A stretch of DNA of 64,000 bases from Streptomyces sp. S465 (GTDB lineage Bacteria; Actinomycetota; Actinomycetes; Streptomycetales; Streptomycetaceae). Below, piece by piece: positions 7,264-15,916 of the stretch. Numbering within the stretch: the first letter of the stretch is position 1; each line of letters begins with the position of its first letter. The DNA lies in contig NZ_CP114036.1 in the NCBI RefSeq assembly GCF_026898115.1, positions 6,628,001 through 6,692,000 of the forward strand, written 5' to 3'. The position numbers and the translations under genes are program-made. The notes under the pieces are model-generated. The model made no database searches. It saw only the letters and a program-made list of their open reading frames with translations, and was not told where the DNA came from.

Positions 7264-8847
7264 ATGACCAATCTCGAAGGTGCGCCTGCTGAGGCGAGTG
7301 ACGTTCGCGGGCGCGTCGCCGAGCTGCACGCGATTCGCGAGCAGGCTCGGCGCGGCCCGAGCGAGCGGGCGACCGAGGCGCAGAAGGCCAAGGGGAAGCT
7401 GACGGCTCGCGAGCGGATCGATCTGCTGCTTGACGAGGGGTCCTTCAACGAAGTGGAGCCGCTGCGGCGGCATCGCGCGACCGGGTTCGGCCTGGAGGCG
7501 AAGAAGCCTTACACCGACGGCGTCGTCACCGGCTGGGGGACCGTCCACGGACGGACGGTGTTCGTCTACGCACACGATTTCAGGATCTTCGGCGGGGCGC
7601 TGGGGGAGGCCCACGCCACCAAGATCCACAAGATCATGGACATGGCCATCTCGGCCGGGGCGCCGCTGGTGTCCCTCAACGACGGCGCCGGTGCCCGTAT
7701 CCAGGAGGGCGTCTCGGCGCTCGCCGGATACGGCGGCATCTTCCAGCGGAACACCAAGGCGTCCGGGGTCATCCCCCAGATCAGCGTGATGCTCGGCCCG
7801 TGCGCGGGCGGGGCGGCGTACTCCCCGGCGCTGACGGACTTCGTCTTCATGGTCCGGGAGACCTCTCAGATGTTCATCACCGGACCCGATGTGGTCCAGG
7901 CGGTGACGGGCGAGAAGGTCACCCAGAACGGACTGGGCGGCGCGGATGTGCACGCCGAGACCTCGGGCGTGTGCCACTTCGCCTACGACGACGAGGAGAC
8001 CTGCCTGGAGGAGGTGCGCTACCTCCTGTCGCTGCTGCCGCAGAACAACCGGGAGAACCCGCCGGCCGTCGAGTCCGACGACCCGGTCTCCCGGCGCGGC
8101 GACGCGCTGCTGGACCTCGTCCCGGCCGACGGCAACCGCCCGTACGACATGCGGAAGGTCATCGAGGAGATCGTCGACGACGGCGAGTACCTCGAGGTCC
8201 ACGAGCGCTGGGCGACCAACATCATCTGCGCCCTCACCCGGCTCGACGGCCAGGTGGTCGGCATCATCGCCAACCAGCCCCAGTCGCTGGCCGGGGTGCT
8301 GGACATCGAGGCGTCGGAGAAGTCCGCGCGCTTCATCCAGATGTGCGACGCCTTCAACATCCCGCTCGTCACCTTCCTCGACGTGCCCGGCTTCCTGCCC
8401 GGTGTGGACCAGGAGCACGGCGGCATCATCCGGCACGGCGCCAAGATGCTGTACGCGTACTGCAACGCCACCGTGCCGCGGATCTCCGTCATCCTGCGCA
8501 AGGCGTACGGCGGTGCGTACATCGTCATGGACTCCCAGTCCATCGGCGCCGACCTGACCTACGCCTGGCCGACCAACGAGATCGCGGTGATGGGCGCCGA
8601 GGGCGCGGCCAACGTGATCTTCCGTCGCCAGATCGCCGGCGCCGACGACCCCGAGGCCATGCGCGCCCGCATGGTCAAGGAGTACAAGTCCGAGCTGATG
8701 CACCCCTACTACGCGGCCGAGCGGGGGCTGGTCGACGACGTCATCGACCCGGCCGAAACCCGTGAGGTCCTGATCCGGTCCCTGGCGATGCTGCGTGACA
8801 AGCACGCCGACCTGCCGTCCCGTAAGCACGGCAACCCGCCGCAGTAG
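7264..8847 (+). CDS. pccB: Acyl-CoA (propionyl-CoA) carboxylase beta subunit, carboxyltransferase
   Basis: The 527-aa biotin-dependent carboxyltransferase moves CO2 from carboxybiotin to propionyl- or acetyl-CoA, making methylmalonyl- or malonyl-CoA for fatty acids and polyketides. The N domain carries GKLTARERIDLLLDEGSF and the CoA/biotin oxyanion-hole loops NDGAGARIQEGV and GPCAGGAAYSP. The C domain carries FLDVPGFLPGVDQEHGGII and RKAYGGAYIVM. Length is typical of actinobacterial AccB/PccB. The start at 7264 is chosen because a leaderless promoter abuts it; a 14-residue upstream extension has no support. The small epsilon subunit follows 55 bases downstream; the biotinylated alpha subunit is encoded elsewhere. 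Confidence 0.94.
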   Translation: MTNLEGAPAEASDVRGRVAELHAIREQARRGPSERATEAQKAKGKLTARERIDLLLDEGSFNEVEPLRRHRATGFGLEAKKPYTDGVVTGWGTVHGRTVFVYAHDFRIFGGALGEAHATKIHKIMDMAISAGAPLVSLNDGAGARIQEGVSALAGYGGIFQRNTKASGVIPQISVMLGPCAGGAAYSPALTDFVFMVRETSQMFITGPDVVQAVTGEKVTQNGLGGADVHAETSGVCHFAYDDEETCLEEVRYLLSLLPQNNRENPPAVESDDPVSRRGDALLDLVPADGNRPYDMRKVIEEIVDDGEYLEVHERWATNIICALTRLDGQVVGIIANQPQSLAGVLDIEASEKSARFIQMCDAFNIPLVTFLDVPGFLPGVDQEHGGIIRHGAKMLYAYCNATVPRISVILRKAYGGAYIVMDSQSIGADLTYAWPTNEIAVMGAEGAANVIFRRQIAGADDPEAMRARMVKEYKSELMHPYYAAERGLVDDVIDPAETREVLIRSLAMLRDKHADLPSRKHGNPPQ

Positions 8848-8902
8848 TCCTGGTGTTCGTGACCTCGCGCGCGACCCGCGCGACAAGGGAGAAGAGACAA
8901 CC

Positions 8903-9136
8903 ATGAGCACACCCACCGATATCGCCGATCCCGGCGCCGCGGCCACCCTGGTCCGGGTCGAGAAGGGCCACGCCGACGCCGAGGAACTCGCCGCGGTCAC
9001 CGCGGTGCTGCTCGCCCGCGCGGCCGCCGGCACCCACCGCACCACCGGCTCCGCCCGCCCGAGCCGCAGCGCCGCGCGCTGGCGCCGTCTGGAGCGCCGT
9101 CCGGCGTTCAGCGCGCCGCACAGCTGGCAGGGCTGA
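8903..9136 (+). CDS. pccE: Acyl-CoA carboxylase epsilon subunit
   Basis: A 77-aa protein with the conserved epsilon segment VRVEKGHADAEELAAVTAVL followed by a basic Ser/Arg-rich linker and a conserved C-terminal end (FSAPHSWQG). Actinobacterial acyl-CoA carboxylases need this small subunit for full activity of the alpha-beta complex. The ribosome-binding site GGGAGAAGAG lies just before the ATG. It sits in the same transcript as pccB and is closed by a terminator shared with the convergent conservon genes. Confidence 0.88.
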   Translation: MSTPTDIADPGAAATLVRVEKGHADAEELAAVTAVLLARAAAGTHRTTGSARPSRSAARWRRLERRPAFSAPHSWQG

Positions 9137-9210
9137 CCGGCGCCGCCTCCGGACGGCCGCACACCGCCCGGCGGCGCACCGGACCCCTCCGGAGCGTCCG
9201 GCGACAGCAC

Positions 9211-9244
9211 AAATCCCCTGTTCTCCTCGGAGAGCAGGGGATTT
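9211..9244. terminator. Bidirectional terminator between pccE and cvnD
   Basis: AAATCCCCTG plus TTCTC (9211-9225) pairs with GAGAGCAGGGGATTT (9230-9244): 15 bp with one G-T pair and a CTCG loop. The AAA and TTT ends give a short U tail in both directions, fitting convergent transcripts. Confidence 0.85.
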
Positions 9245-9267
9245 CTGGCTTCCTCGGCCGGTCCCGG

Positions 9268-9846
9268 CTACCGCAGCCGGGCCATCAGCGCATGCTCGAC
9301 GAGGGTGATGAGCGCGCTCTTGGCCTCGCTGCGGTGGCGGGCGTCGGTGGTGATGATCGGCGCGTCGGGGCCGATCTGGAGGGCCTCGCGGACCTCTTCG
9401 GGGCTGTAGGGCTGGTGTCCGTCGAAGCCGTTGAGGGCGATGACGAAGGGCAGTCCGGAGTTCTCGAAGTAGTCGACCGCGGGGAAGCAGTCGGCGAGGC
9501 GGCGGGTGTCGACCAGCACGACGGCGCCGATGGCACCGCGGACCAGGTCGTCCCACATGAACCAGAAGCGGTCCTGACCGGGCGTACCGAACAGGTACAG
9601 GATCAGGTCCTGGTCCAGCGTGATGCGGCCGAAGTCCATCGCCACCGTGGTGGTGGTCTTGTCCGGCGCGTGGGTGAGATCGTCGATCCCCGCCGAGGCG
9701 GAGGTCATCACGGCTTCGGTGCGCAGCGGGTTGATCTCCGAGACCGCGCCGACGAACGTGGTCTTGCCCACGCCGAAGCCGCCCGCCACCACGATTTTCG
9801 CGGAGGTGGTGGAGCGGGCTGCACCGCTAGAGCTTGCGAAGTCCAC
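9268..9846 (-). CDS. cvnD: Conservon small GTPase CvnD (first copy)
   Basis: The 192-aa Ras-like GTP-binding protein of a Streptomyces conservon. The P-loop is GGFGVGKT (residues 22-29), the switch II region is GTPGQDRF, and the base-recognition motif is NGFD in place of the usual NKxD. Conservon proteins are known to form a membrane-associated complex likened to eukaryotic G-protein signalling. The first 20 bp overlap the end of cvnC, so the two are translationally coupled. It is the last gene of its operon and faces the terminator at 9211. Protein and DNA are close to the second copy at 14413, with long identical patches. Confidence 0.93.
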   Translation of the reverse strand: MDFASSSGAARSTTSAKIVVAGGFGVGKTTFVGAVSEINPLRTEAVMTSASAGIDDLTHAPDKTTTTVAMDFGRITLDQDLILYLFGTPGQDRFWFMWDDLVRGAIGAVVLVDTRRLADCFPAVDYFENSGLPFVIALNGFDGHQPYSPEEVREALQIGPDAPIITTDARHRSEAKSALITLVEHALMARLR

Positions 9847-10486
9847 TGAGCACCCTTTCGAGCAGTGTCACGTCAGGCTGACCGCCGGCGGACTCGTCGC
9901 CGCCGGGCTGATGAATGGCGACGAGCCCCGCCTCGGCCAGGTCGGCTACGAGGATGCGGGCTACGCCGAGGGGAATGGTGAGCAGTGCGGAGATCTCGGC
10001 GACCGACTTGATCTCGCGGCACAGTTGGCAGATCCGCTGGTGCTCGGGCAGTTGGCCCTGGAGCTGGGCGGGATCGGCCGTGGTGTGCACCAGTGCCTCG
10101 ATGGCGAGCTGGTACCGGGGCCGGGTCCGGCCCCCTGTCATGGCGTACGGGCGCACCAGAGGGTTATGCGCGCCGCCCGCGGGGGAAGGTTCCGGGACGA
10201 GGCGCTCAGGTGGCTGTACGGGCTGGATACGCGGCGCGGGCGGCGCGTCGTACCAAGACCCCTCCGACGGCCCGGGAGGCGCGTAGGAGGGCGTGTACGG
10301 CTGTTGCTGCGGCTGCTGCGGCTGCCGCCGCGGGGGCCGGGGCTGCTGCGGCGGCTCCGGCTGCTGCTGGGAGCGGGCCTGGCGGCTGGGCGCGGAGGGG
10401 AAGTTGTAGCGCTTCGGTGGGGTTTCTCCGCGCGGCTCGGACGGCTGCCCGTGGGCGTACGGATATCCACTAGGGGGCGTTGCCAC
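9827..10486 (-). CDS. cvnC: Conservon DUF742 protein CvnC (first copy)
   Basis: A 219-aa protein. The N-terminal half is a Pro/Gln-rich disordered region (QQPEPPQQPRPPRRQPQQ), and the C-terminal 110 residues form the DUF742 domain with a winged-helix-like core (LCREIKSVAEISALLTIPLG). It begins with GTG at 10486, chosen because GGAGGAGG precedes it by six bases; the longer frame has no such site. The corresponding second copy is only 136 aa because it lacks most of the Pro/Gln tract. It probably links the CvnA kinase-like protein to CvnD. Confidence 0.9.
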   Translation of the reverse strand: MATPPSGYPYAHGQPSEPRGETPPKRYNFPSAPSRQARSQQQPEPPQQPRPPRRQPQQPQQQPYTPSYAPPGPSEGSWYDAPPAPRIQPVQPPERLVPEPSPAGGAHNPLVRPYAMTGGRTRPRYQLAIEALVHTTADPAQLQGQLPEHQRICQLCREIKSVAEISALLTIPLGVARILVADLAEAGLVAIHQPGGDESAGGQPDVTLLERVLSGLRKL

Positions 10487-10568
10487 GTGTCCTCCTCCAA
10501 CTCGCCTGTCTTGCCGGTCGCGCCACCGCACCCTATGGCGCGGTGGCGCGAAACGCACTCCATGTTTG

Positions 10569-10991
10569 CTAGTTGAGAAGACTCCCCTGCAATTCCGCGC
10601 GCAGATCCGGGGTGAGAACGTTGCCGGCGCGATCGACCAGCAGGGCCATCTCGTAGCCGACGAGGCCGATGTCGCACTCCGGGTGGGCGAGTACGGCGAG
10701 GGAGGATCCGTCGGAGATGGACATGATGAAGAGGAAGCCTCGTTCCATTTCGACGACGGTCTGGTTGACCACGCCGCCTTCGAAGATGCGGGAGGCTCCG
10801 GAGGTGAGCGAGGTCAGGCCGGAGGCCACCGCCGCCAGTTGATCGGCTCGGTCACGGGGGAAGCCTTCGGACATCGCCAGAAGGAGTCCGTCGGCGGAGA
10901 CCACCACGGTGTGGGACACCCCGGGGGTGTTGTCCACGAAGTTGGTGATCAACCAGTTCAGGTTCTGCGCCGCCTGGCTCATCGGGCTCAC
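10569..10991 (-). CDS. cvnB: Conservon roadblock/LC7 protein CvnB (first copy)
   Basis: The 140-aa roadblock/LC7-fold protein, the family of GTPase regulators. Core sequence is MSQAAQNLNWLI then VSHTVVVSADGLLLAMSEGF. The GTG at 10991 is chosen because AGGAG lies seven bases upstream and begins within the end of cvnA; the ATG at 10982 is the alternative. The stop codon of cvnA lies one base before it, indicating coupled translation. The protein is identical residue for residue to the CvnB of the second conservon, which the other conservon proteins are not. Confidence 0.92.
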   Translation of the reverse strand: MSPMSQAAQNLNWLITNFVDNTPGVSHTVVVSADGLLLAMSEGFPRDRADQLAAVASGLTSLTSGASRIFEGGVVNQTVVEMERGFLFIMSISDGSSLAVLAHPECDIGLVGYEMALLVDRAGNVLTPDLRAELQGSLLN

Positions 10992-10992
10992 A

Positions 10993-13900
10993 CTAACGCT
11001 CCTGATCGTAGGTGCTGCCGGGGCCGAAGCCCTGTTGGTCATGCCGGTCACGCCCGGGGGTCCCGGATCCTGCCGCGCGCCCCCGCTGGACACCGCGGCG
11101 CAGGTTGCTCAGCCTGCCGCGGACGTCCTCGGGGGCACGGGAGACCTGGGGGCCGCCCTGTCCGGTCAGTTCCGCGGCGCCCTCGACCAGGTTGGCCTTG
11201 GGCACCCGCCGGGGCAGCCCGGAGGGCGTGACCCCGCCGGCCTTCGGCTCGCGCAGCTGCTCGGCACGGTGCCAGCGCTGGTCGTTCTCCGACTGCCACG
11301 GGGCACTGTCCTCCTGCTGCTGAGGGACCTGTCGGGGCACCTCCGGCGCCGCGGGCGCCATCGGGTCCCCGGCCACCCCCTGTGCCCCTGTCTCCTCGGA
11401 CGGTCGCCACTGCACGTCCCGACGCGGAAGTCCGGCGTCGGTCATCGAGTGGATTCCGCTCGGGGAGGGGCCCGGACGGTGGAACTCTACGCGGTCCCGG
11501 GAAACTTCGGGAGCGCTGGGTCCTGATTCCGCTTCGGTCCCGAACTGCGACCCGAAGGGCATCTCGAAAGATCCGGAATCGCCCCACTCTCCCTGCTGGG
11601 AGGGCGAGTTGTAGCCGACGTATGGCCGCTGTCCAGATTCCGTTTGAGTTGTGTAATCCGCCTCCGGTTGCGTAAAGGCGGAATTCTGGTAGGAGGACTG
11701 CGCCAGCGGATCGGCAGCCGCCTGGTCGTGCCGCGGCTCCTGCTCGGGCGCGGTGGCGTCCATTCCGCCGTACTGGCCCTGGAACCGGTGCTGGCCCTGG
11801 AGCTGGTTCTGCTCCTGGAACCGGTTCTGGTCCTGGAGCTGGTTCCGTCCCTGCTCCCGCTCGTACGCGGAGTCGTCGAAGCCCAGCTCGGCGGCGGTAC
11901 GCGAGGACTCCGCGCTCGGCTCCTGGACGGCCGGCCGCGGCTCGGGGACGATCCGGGAGACCGTGAAGTCGTCCTGGGGCAGCTCCTCGCCGCCACCGCC
12001 ATGGGTGATCGCCTCGGGCAGCATCACCAGCGAGGTGGTGCCCGCCTGCTCCCCGGAGGGGCGCAGCTGGACCCGGATGCCGTGCCGGTCGGCGAGGCGG
12101 CCGACCACGAAGAGTCCCATGCGCTGGGAGGCCGTCGCGTCCACCGTCGGCGGGTTGGCCAGCTTGTGGTTGATGTCGGCGAAGTCCTCGGCGGTCAGGC
12201 CGATGCCCTTGTCGTGGATCTCCACCACCACCCGGCCGTCGGGCAGCCGGGTCGAGGTGACCCGCACCTTGGTGTGCGGGGAGGAGAAGGTGGCGGCGTT
12301 CTCCAGCAGCTCGGCCAGGAGGTGCACCAGGTCGGTCACCGCGGTGCCGTGGATCTCGCTCTCGGAGACCCCGGCCAGCTCGATGCGCTCGTACGACTCC
12401 ACCTCCGAGGAGGCGGCGCGCAGCACATCGATCAGCGGCACCGGCTGGTTCCAGCGGCGGCCGGGCTCCTCGCCCGCGAGGATCAGCAGGTTCTCGCCGT
12501 TGCGCCGCATACGGGTGGCCAGGTGGTCCAGCCGGAAGAGGTGCTCCAGCTGGTCCGGGTCGGCCTCCCGGCTCTCCAGTTCGGAGATCAGGGTCAGCTG
12601 CCGCTCGATCAGTCCCTGGTTGCGACTGGAAAGGTTGGTGAAGATGGCGTTGACGCCGCCGCGCAGCATCGCCTGCTCGGCCGCGAGCCGGATCGCCTCG
12701 CGGTGCACCTGGTCGAAGGCGCGGGCCACCTCGCCGATCTCGTCCTTGGTGTTGATCGGTATCGAGCTGACCCGGGTGTCCACTCGTCCCGGGTCGGTGC
12801 GGGAGAGCTGGTCGACCACCGCGGGCAGCCGCTTGCCGGCGACCTCCAGAGCGGCGTTGCGCAGTTGCTGCATCGAATGGCTCATCGAACGAGCCATCCG
12901 GCCGGCCACCATGAAGGCGGCGAACAGTGCCAGCACCACGATCACGGCGTTCACGATCGCATCGCGCCGGGCGTCCGAGGAGATCTCGGCCGCGTCGTTC
13001 ACGGCCTTGTCCACCAGGGTCTGCTCGGCCTCCCGGTAGGCGCTGAACTTGATCGTGGAGGCGTTGAACCAGGAGTCCGGGGTGATTCCCTGGGCGGCCA
13101 GTTCGGTGGGCGTCGCGCCGCTGCCGATGGCCTTGACCATCTGCTCCATGCTGGGCGGCGCCACGAACTTCTCACCGGCCGCCTCGGCCTTGCGCTTCGC
13201 CTCGGCTATTTGCGTTCGCGCACGCTTCTCCGCCGCCGTCAGGGTGTCCTCGAGCCGGGTCACGTCCTGCGGTGTGCCGGCCGCCTCGAACTCCCCGAGC
13301 GCGATGCCCTCGAGGTAGGCGTACGAGGTGAAGGCGGTCAGCTGGGCCTTGCGGTCGGTCGCGGACGGACCGGGCTTGACCAGCAGATGGGTACCGATGG
13401 AGCGTTGCAGCGACTCCGCGCCCTTGGCCAGGGATACCGCGTAGACGGTACGGCCGTATGAGGTGATATTGCCGGTGCCCAGGCCCAGTTCATTGGCGAA
13501 CTCGGTCAGCCCGTGCTCGACGGTGACATAGCCCTCTTCGGTCTTCACCCCGTTCAGCCGGTCGGTGTAGGCGTTCCGGCGCAGGGCGGCGAGCTGCGGT
13601 TCGACGGCCCTGAACGCTCTGAGGCGGCGTTTGAGGACCGCCGTCTGCGGCATATCGGTGACGGCCGCGTCGAAGTCCCGCTTCGCCGCGTCGCTGGTGG
13701 CCCGCGCCTTGGCCACCACGGCCTCGTTGCTGTCGGTGAGCAGCGGGCCCGCGCTCAGGTCGCGCTCGTTGACCAGGGCGTGGGCGTAGGAGCTGGCGGC
13801 CCGCACGACCTGGGCGGTGCGCTCGGCGTCCCGCGCCTCCATCCAGGTGGAGACCGAGGAGGCGACCTGGAAGCCACCGAAGACCAGGGCGATGAGCACG

Positions 13901-14079
13901 GGGATGAGCAGGATCGCGTACAGCCGGCCGCGCACCCGCCAGTTCCGTGGTGAGATCCGGCCGCCGCTCGGGGCGGGCGGCCCGGACACCTCGGCGGGCG
14001 ACGCCGCTGTACGTGTGCGCGGCGGCGGGGTGAAGTTCCCGCGCGTCTTTTGCGCGGGGTCCGGCTTGCTTCGCCTCAC
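10993..14079 (-). CDS. cvnA: Conservon sensor-kinase-like protein CvnA (first copy)
   Basis: A 1028-aa membrane protein starting with GTG at 14079 after AGAGG, the same start context as the second copy. It has a basic cytoplasmic N-terminus, a first membrane helix (LYAILLIPVLIALVFGG), an extracellular nitrate-sensor-like (NIT) domain (VNERDLSAGPLLTDS), and a second helix (AVIVVLALFAAFMVAGRM). HAMP-like and helical linkers follow, then a GHKL ATPase with LLENAATFSSPH and EIHDKGIGL. The last 350 residues are disordered, with a Gln/Asn/Phe-rich repeat coded at 11773-11844. No clear dimerisation-phosphoacceptor His box is seen, so output probably runs through CvnB-D rather than a response regulator. 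Confidence 0.92.
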   Translation of the reverse strand: MRRSKPDPAQKTRGNFTPPPRTRTAASPAEVSGPPAPSGGRISPRNWRVRGRLYAILLIPVLIALVFGGFQVASSVSTWMEARDAERTAQVVRAASSYAHALVNERDLSAGPLLTDSNEAVVAKARATSDAAKRDFDAAVTDMPQTAVLKRRLRAFRAVEPQLAALRRNAYTDRLNGVKTEEGYVTVEHGLTEFANELGLGTGNITSYGRTVYAVSLAKGAESLQRSIGTHLLVKPGPSATDRKAQLTAFTSYAYLEGIALGEFEAAGTPQDVTRLEDTLTAAEKRARTQIAEAKRKAEAAGEKFVAPPSMEQMVKAIGSGATPTELAAQGITPDSWFNASTIKFSAYREAEQTLVDKAVNDAAEISSDARRDAIVNAVIVVLALFAAFMVAGRMARSMSHSMQQLRNAALEVAGKRLPAVVDQLSRTDPGRVDTRVSSIPINTKDEIGEVARAFDQVHREAIRLAAEQAMLRGGVNAIFTNLSSRNQGLIERQLTLISELESREADPDQLEHLFRLDHLATRMRRNGENLLILAGEEPGRRWNQPVPLIDVLRAASSEVESYERIELAGVSESEIHGTAVTDLVHLLAELLENAATFSSPHTKVRVTSTRLPDGRVVVEIHDKGIGLTAEDFADINHKLANPPTVDATASQRMGLFVVGRLADRHGIRVQLRPSGEQAGTTSLVMLPEAITHGGGGEELPQDDFTVSRIVPEPRPAVQEPSAESSRTAAELGFDDSAYEREQGRNQLQDQNRFQEQNQLQGQHRFQGQYGGMDATAPEQEPRHDQAAADPLAQSSYQNSAFTQPEADYTTQTESGQRPYVGYNSPSQQGEWGDSGSFEMPFGSQFGTEAESGPSAPEVSRDRVEFHRPGPSPSGIHSMTDAGLPRRDVQWRPSEETGAQGVAGDPMAPAAPEVPRQVPQQQEDSAPWQSENDQRWHRAEQLREPKAGGVTPSGLPRRVPKANLVEGAAELTGQGGPQVSRAPEDVRGRLSNLRRGVQRGRAAGSGTPGRDRHDQQGFGPGSTYDQER
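11773..11844 (-). repeat. Four 18-bp tandem repeats inside cvnA (first copy)
   Basis: Four contiguous 18-base units at 11773, 11791, 11809 and 11827 alternate between two versions, an effective 36-bp period. They encode a Gln-rich run of the type NQLQDQNRFQ in the CvnA tail. Confidence 0.8.
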
Positions 14080-14222
14080 TCGACCAACAACCTCTCGGCG
14101 TCGGCACCTCGTCCGTGCCGTTCCCAGCTGAGCCCTGACTGCCCAGTTCAGGGAATTCCAGCACGCCCCGCAGGTGCTTTCCAAACAGTGCGTGAAGCGC
14201 TCAGTCCGTTGTCCGGACCAGA

Positions 14223-14254
14223 GATAAAACGGGCGTTACGGATGAGCCGTGTCA
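14223..14254 (-). promoter_or_regulatory. Candidate promoter of the first conservon
   Basis: On the minus strand TTGACA (complement of 14249-14254) is followed after 18-20 bases by CGTTTT/TTTTAT (complement of 14223-14230). It points into cvnA starting at 14079. The -35 is a perfect match; the -10 is not standard. Confidence 0.4.
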
Positions 14255-14348
14255 AACGCCGAACCATTCGAATGCACAACGGAGCTGTCCGAACGCACTC
14301 AGTGTCGACGGCCGGACCAGATCTCTGTCGAAACGTTATGAACGACGA

Positions 14349-14376
14349 GCGGGCCGTGTCGAACAACACGGCCCGC
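14349..14376 (-). terminator. Terminator of the second conservon
   Basis: An 11-bp perfect inverted repeat (GCGGGCCGTGT, 14349-14359, with 14366-14376) with a 6-base loop lies just beyond the cvnD stop at 14413. It separates the two conservon operons. The rest of 14080-14412 holds only the first conservon's promoter. Confidence 0.7.
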
Positions 14377-14412
14377 GCTGCGTCGCGCCCGACAACTTCC
14401 GGACAGCGGTCC

Positions 14413-14997
14413 CTACTTGAGCCGGGCCATCAGCGCATGCTCGACGAGGGTGATGAGCGCGCTCTTGGCCTCGCTGCGGTGGCGCGCGTCGGTGGTGATG
14501 ATGGGGGTGTCCGGGCCGATCTGGAGGGCCTCGCGGACCTCTTCGGGGCTGTACGGCTGCTGTCCGTCGAAGCCGTTGAGGGCGATGACGAAGGGCAGTC
14601 CGGAGTTCTCGAAGTAGTCGACGGCGGGGAAGCAGTCGGCGAGTCGCCGGGTGTCCACCAGGACCACCGCACCGATGGCACCGCGCACCAGGTCGTCCCA
14701 CATGAACCAGAAGCGGTCCTGACCCGGTGTGCCGAACAGGTACAGGATCAGGTCGTCGTCCAGCGTGATACGGCCGAAGTCCATCGCCACGGTCGTCGTG
14801 GTCTTGTCCTGGACGTGGCTCAGATCGTCGATCCCCGCCGAGGCCGACGTCATCACGGCTTCGGTGCGCAGCGGGTTGATCTCCGAGACCGCGCCGACGA
14901 ACGTGGTCTTGCCCACGCCGAAGCCGCCCGCCACCACGATCTTCGCGGAGGTGGTCGCGCTGGCCGGAGGAGCGCCGCTAGAGCTTGCGAAGTCCAC
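14413..14997 (-). CDS. cvnD: Conservon small GTPase CvnD (second copy)
   Basis: The 194-aa Ras-like GTPase. P-loop GGFGVGKT, switch region GTPGQDRFWFMWDD and base motif NGFD are as in the first copy. Differences from that copy cluster at the extreme N-terminus (ASATTSAK) and in a few switch-region residues (SHVQDKTT against THAPDKTT). It overlaps the cvnC end by 20 bp, exactly as in the first conservon, which points to tandem duplication of a whole operon. Membrane association through CvnA is expected. Confidence 0.93.
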   Translation of the reverse strand: MDFASSSGAPPASATTSAKIVVAGGFGVGKTTFVGAVSEINPLRTEAVMTSASAGIDDLSHVQDKTTTTVAMDFGRITLDDDLILYLFGTPGQDRFWFMWDDLVRGAIGAVVLVDTRRLADCFPAVDYFENSGLPFVIALNGFDGQQPYSPEEVREALQIGPDTPIITTDARHRSEAKSALITLVEHALMARLK

Positions 14998-15388
14998 TGA
15001 GCACCCTTTCGAGCAGTGTCACATCCGGGGTCCCGCCCGCTTCCGAACCGCCCCCGGGCTGGTGGATGGCCACCATGCCGGCCTCCGCCAGGTCCGCCAC
15101 CAGGATCCGCGCCACACCCAGCGGTATGTTGAGCAGCGCCGAGACCTCCGCGACCGACTTGACCTCCTGGCACAGCTGGCAGATCCGCTGGTGCTCGGGG
15201 AGCAGTCCCTGCAGGTGCATGGGGTCGGCCGTGGTGCTGACCAGCGCCTCGATGGCGAGCTGGTAGCGCGGCCGGGTCCGGCCACCGGTCATGGCATACG
15301 GGCGCACCAACGGCTGGTCGCCTTCACCCCCGTACGGCGATTGGTGATGGCCGCCGTACGGGCCGGGCGGGGCAGGGGGCGGGGTCAT
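14978..15388 (-). CDS. cvnC: Conservon DUF742 protein CvnC (second copy)
   Basis: The 136-aa form of CvnC. A short Pro/Gly-rich head (MTPPPAPPGPYGGHH) leads directly to the DUF742 domain beginning LVRPYAMTGGRTRPRYQLAI. The ATG at 15388 follows GGAGGA. The domain matches the first copy closely except for conservative changes (LNIPLGVARILV against LTIPLGVARILV), while the Pro/Gln tract of the first copy is absent. The gap to cvnB is about 105 bases. Confidence 0.92.
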   Translation of the reverse strand: MTPPPAPPGPYGGHHQSPYGGEGDQPLVRPYAMTGGRTRPRYQLAIEALVSTTADPMHLQGLLPEHQRICQLCQEVKSVAEVSALLNIPLGVARILVADLAEAGMVAIHQPGGGSEAGGTPDVTLLERVLSGLRKL

Positions 15389-15493
15389 TGGATCCTCCGG
15401 TCGGACAACAAGGTGACGGTCGCGCCGTCGGTCGGTGCCGGTGGGGGCCTGCCCGGCCGGGGCCGGGTGGACGGGCGTCGGATGGTCGATGGG

Positions 15494-15916
15494 TCAGTTC
15501 AACAGGCTGCCCTGTAGTTCGGCACGCAGGTCCGGGGTGAGGACGTTGCCCGCGCGATCGACCAGCAGGGCCATCTCGTAGCCGACGAGGCCGATGTCGC
15601 ACTCCGGGTGGGCGAGTACGGCAAGGGAGGATCCGTCGGAGATGGACATGATGAAGAGGAAGCCTCGTTCCATTTCGACGACGGTCTGGTTGACCACGCC
15701 GCCTTCGAAGATGCGGGAGGCTCCGGAGGTGAGCGAGGTCAGGCCGGAGGCCACCGCCGCCAGTTGATCGGCTCGGTCACGGGGGAAGCCTTCGGACATC
15801 GCCAGAAGGAGTCCGTCGGCGGAGACCACCACGGTGTGGGACACCCCGGGGGTGTTGTCCACGAAATTGGTGATCAACCAGTTCAGATTCTGCGCCGCCT
15901 GGCTCATCGGGCTCAA
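15494..15916 (-). CDS. cvnB: Conservon roadblock/LC7 protein CvnB (second copy), TTG start
   Basis: The 140-aa roadblock-fold protein. The TTG at 15916 directly abuts the TAG of cvnA and is preceded by AGGAG (within the cvnA end), which argues for coupled translation from a weak start; the ATG at 15907 is the alternative. The protein is identical to the first-copy CvnB. At DNA level about 360 bp differ at only three positions, whereas the last 55 or so bases of the gene differ repeatedly (all silent). Confidence 0.92.
   Translation of the reverse strand: MSPMSQAAQNLNWLITNFVDNTPGVSHTVVVSADGLLLAMSEGFPRDRADQLAAVASGLTSLTSGASRIFEGGVVNQTVVEMERGFLFIMSISDGSSLAVLAHPECDIGLVGYEMALLVDRAGNVLTPDLRAELQGSLLN

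Noticed and set aside
11644..13461. A 605-codon plus-strand frame
   Set aside because: Antisense shadow of the first cvnA, with no ribosome-binding site and repetitive composition.
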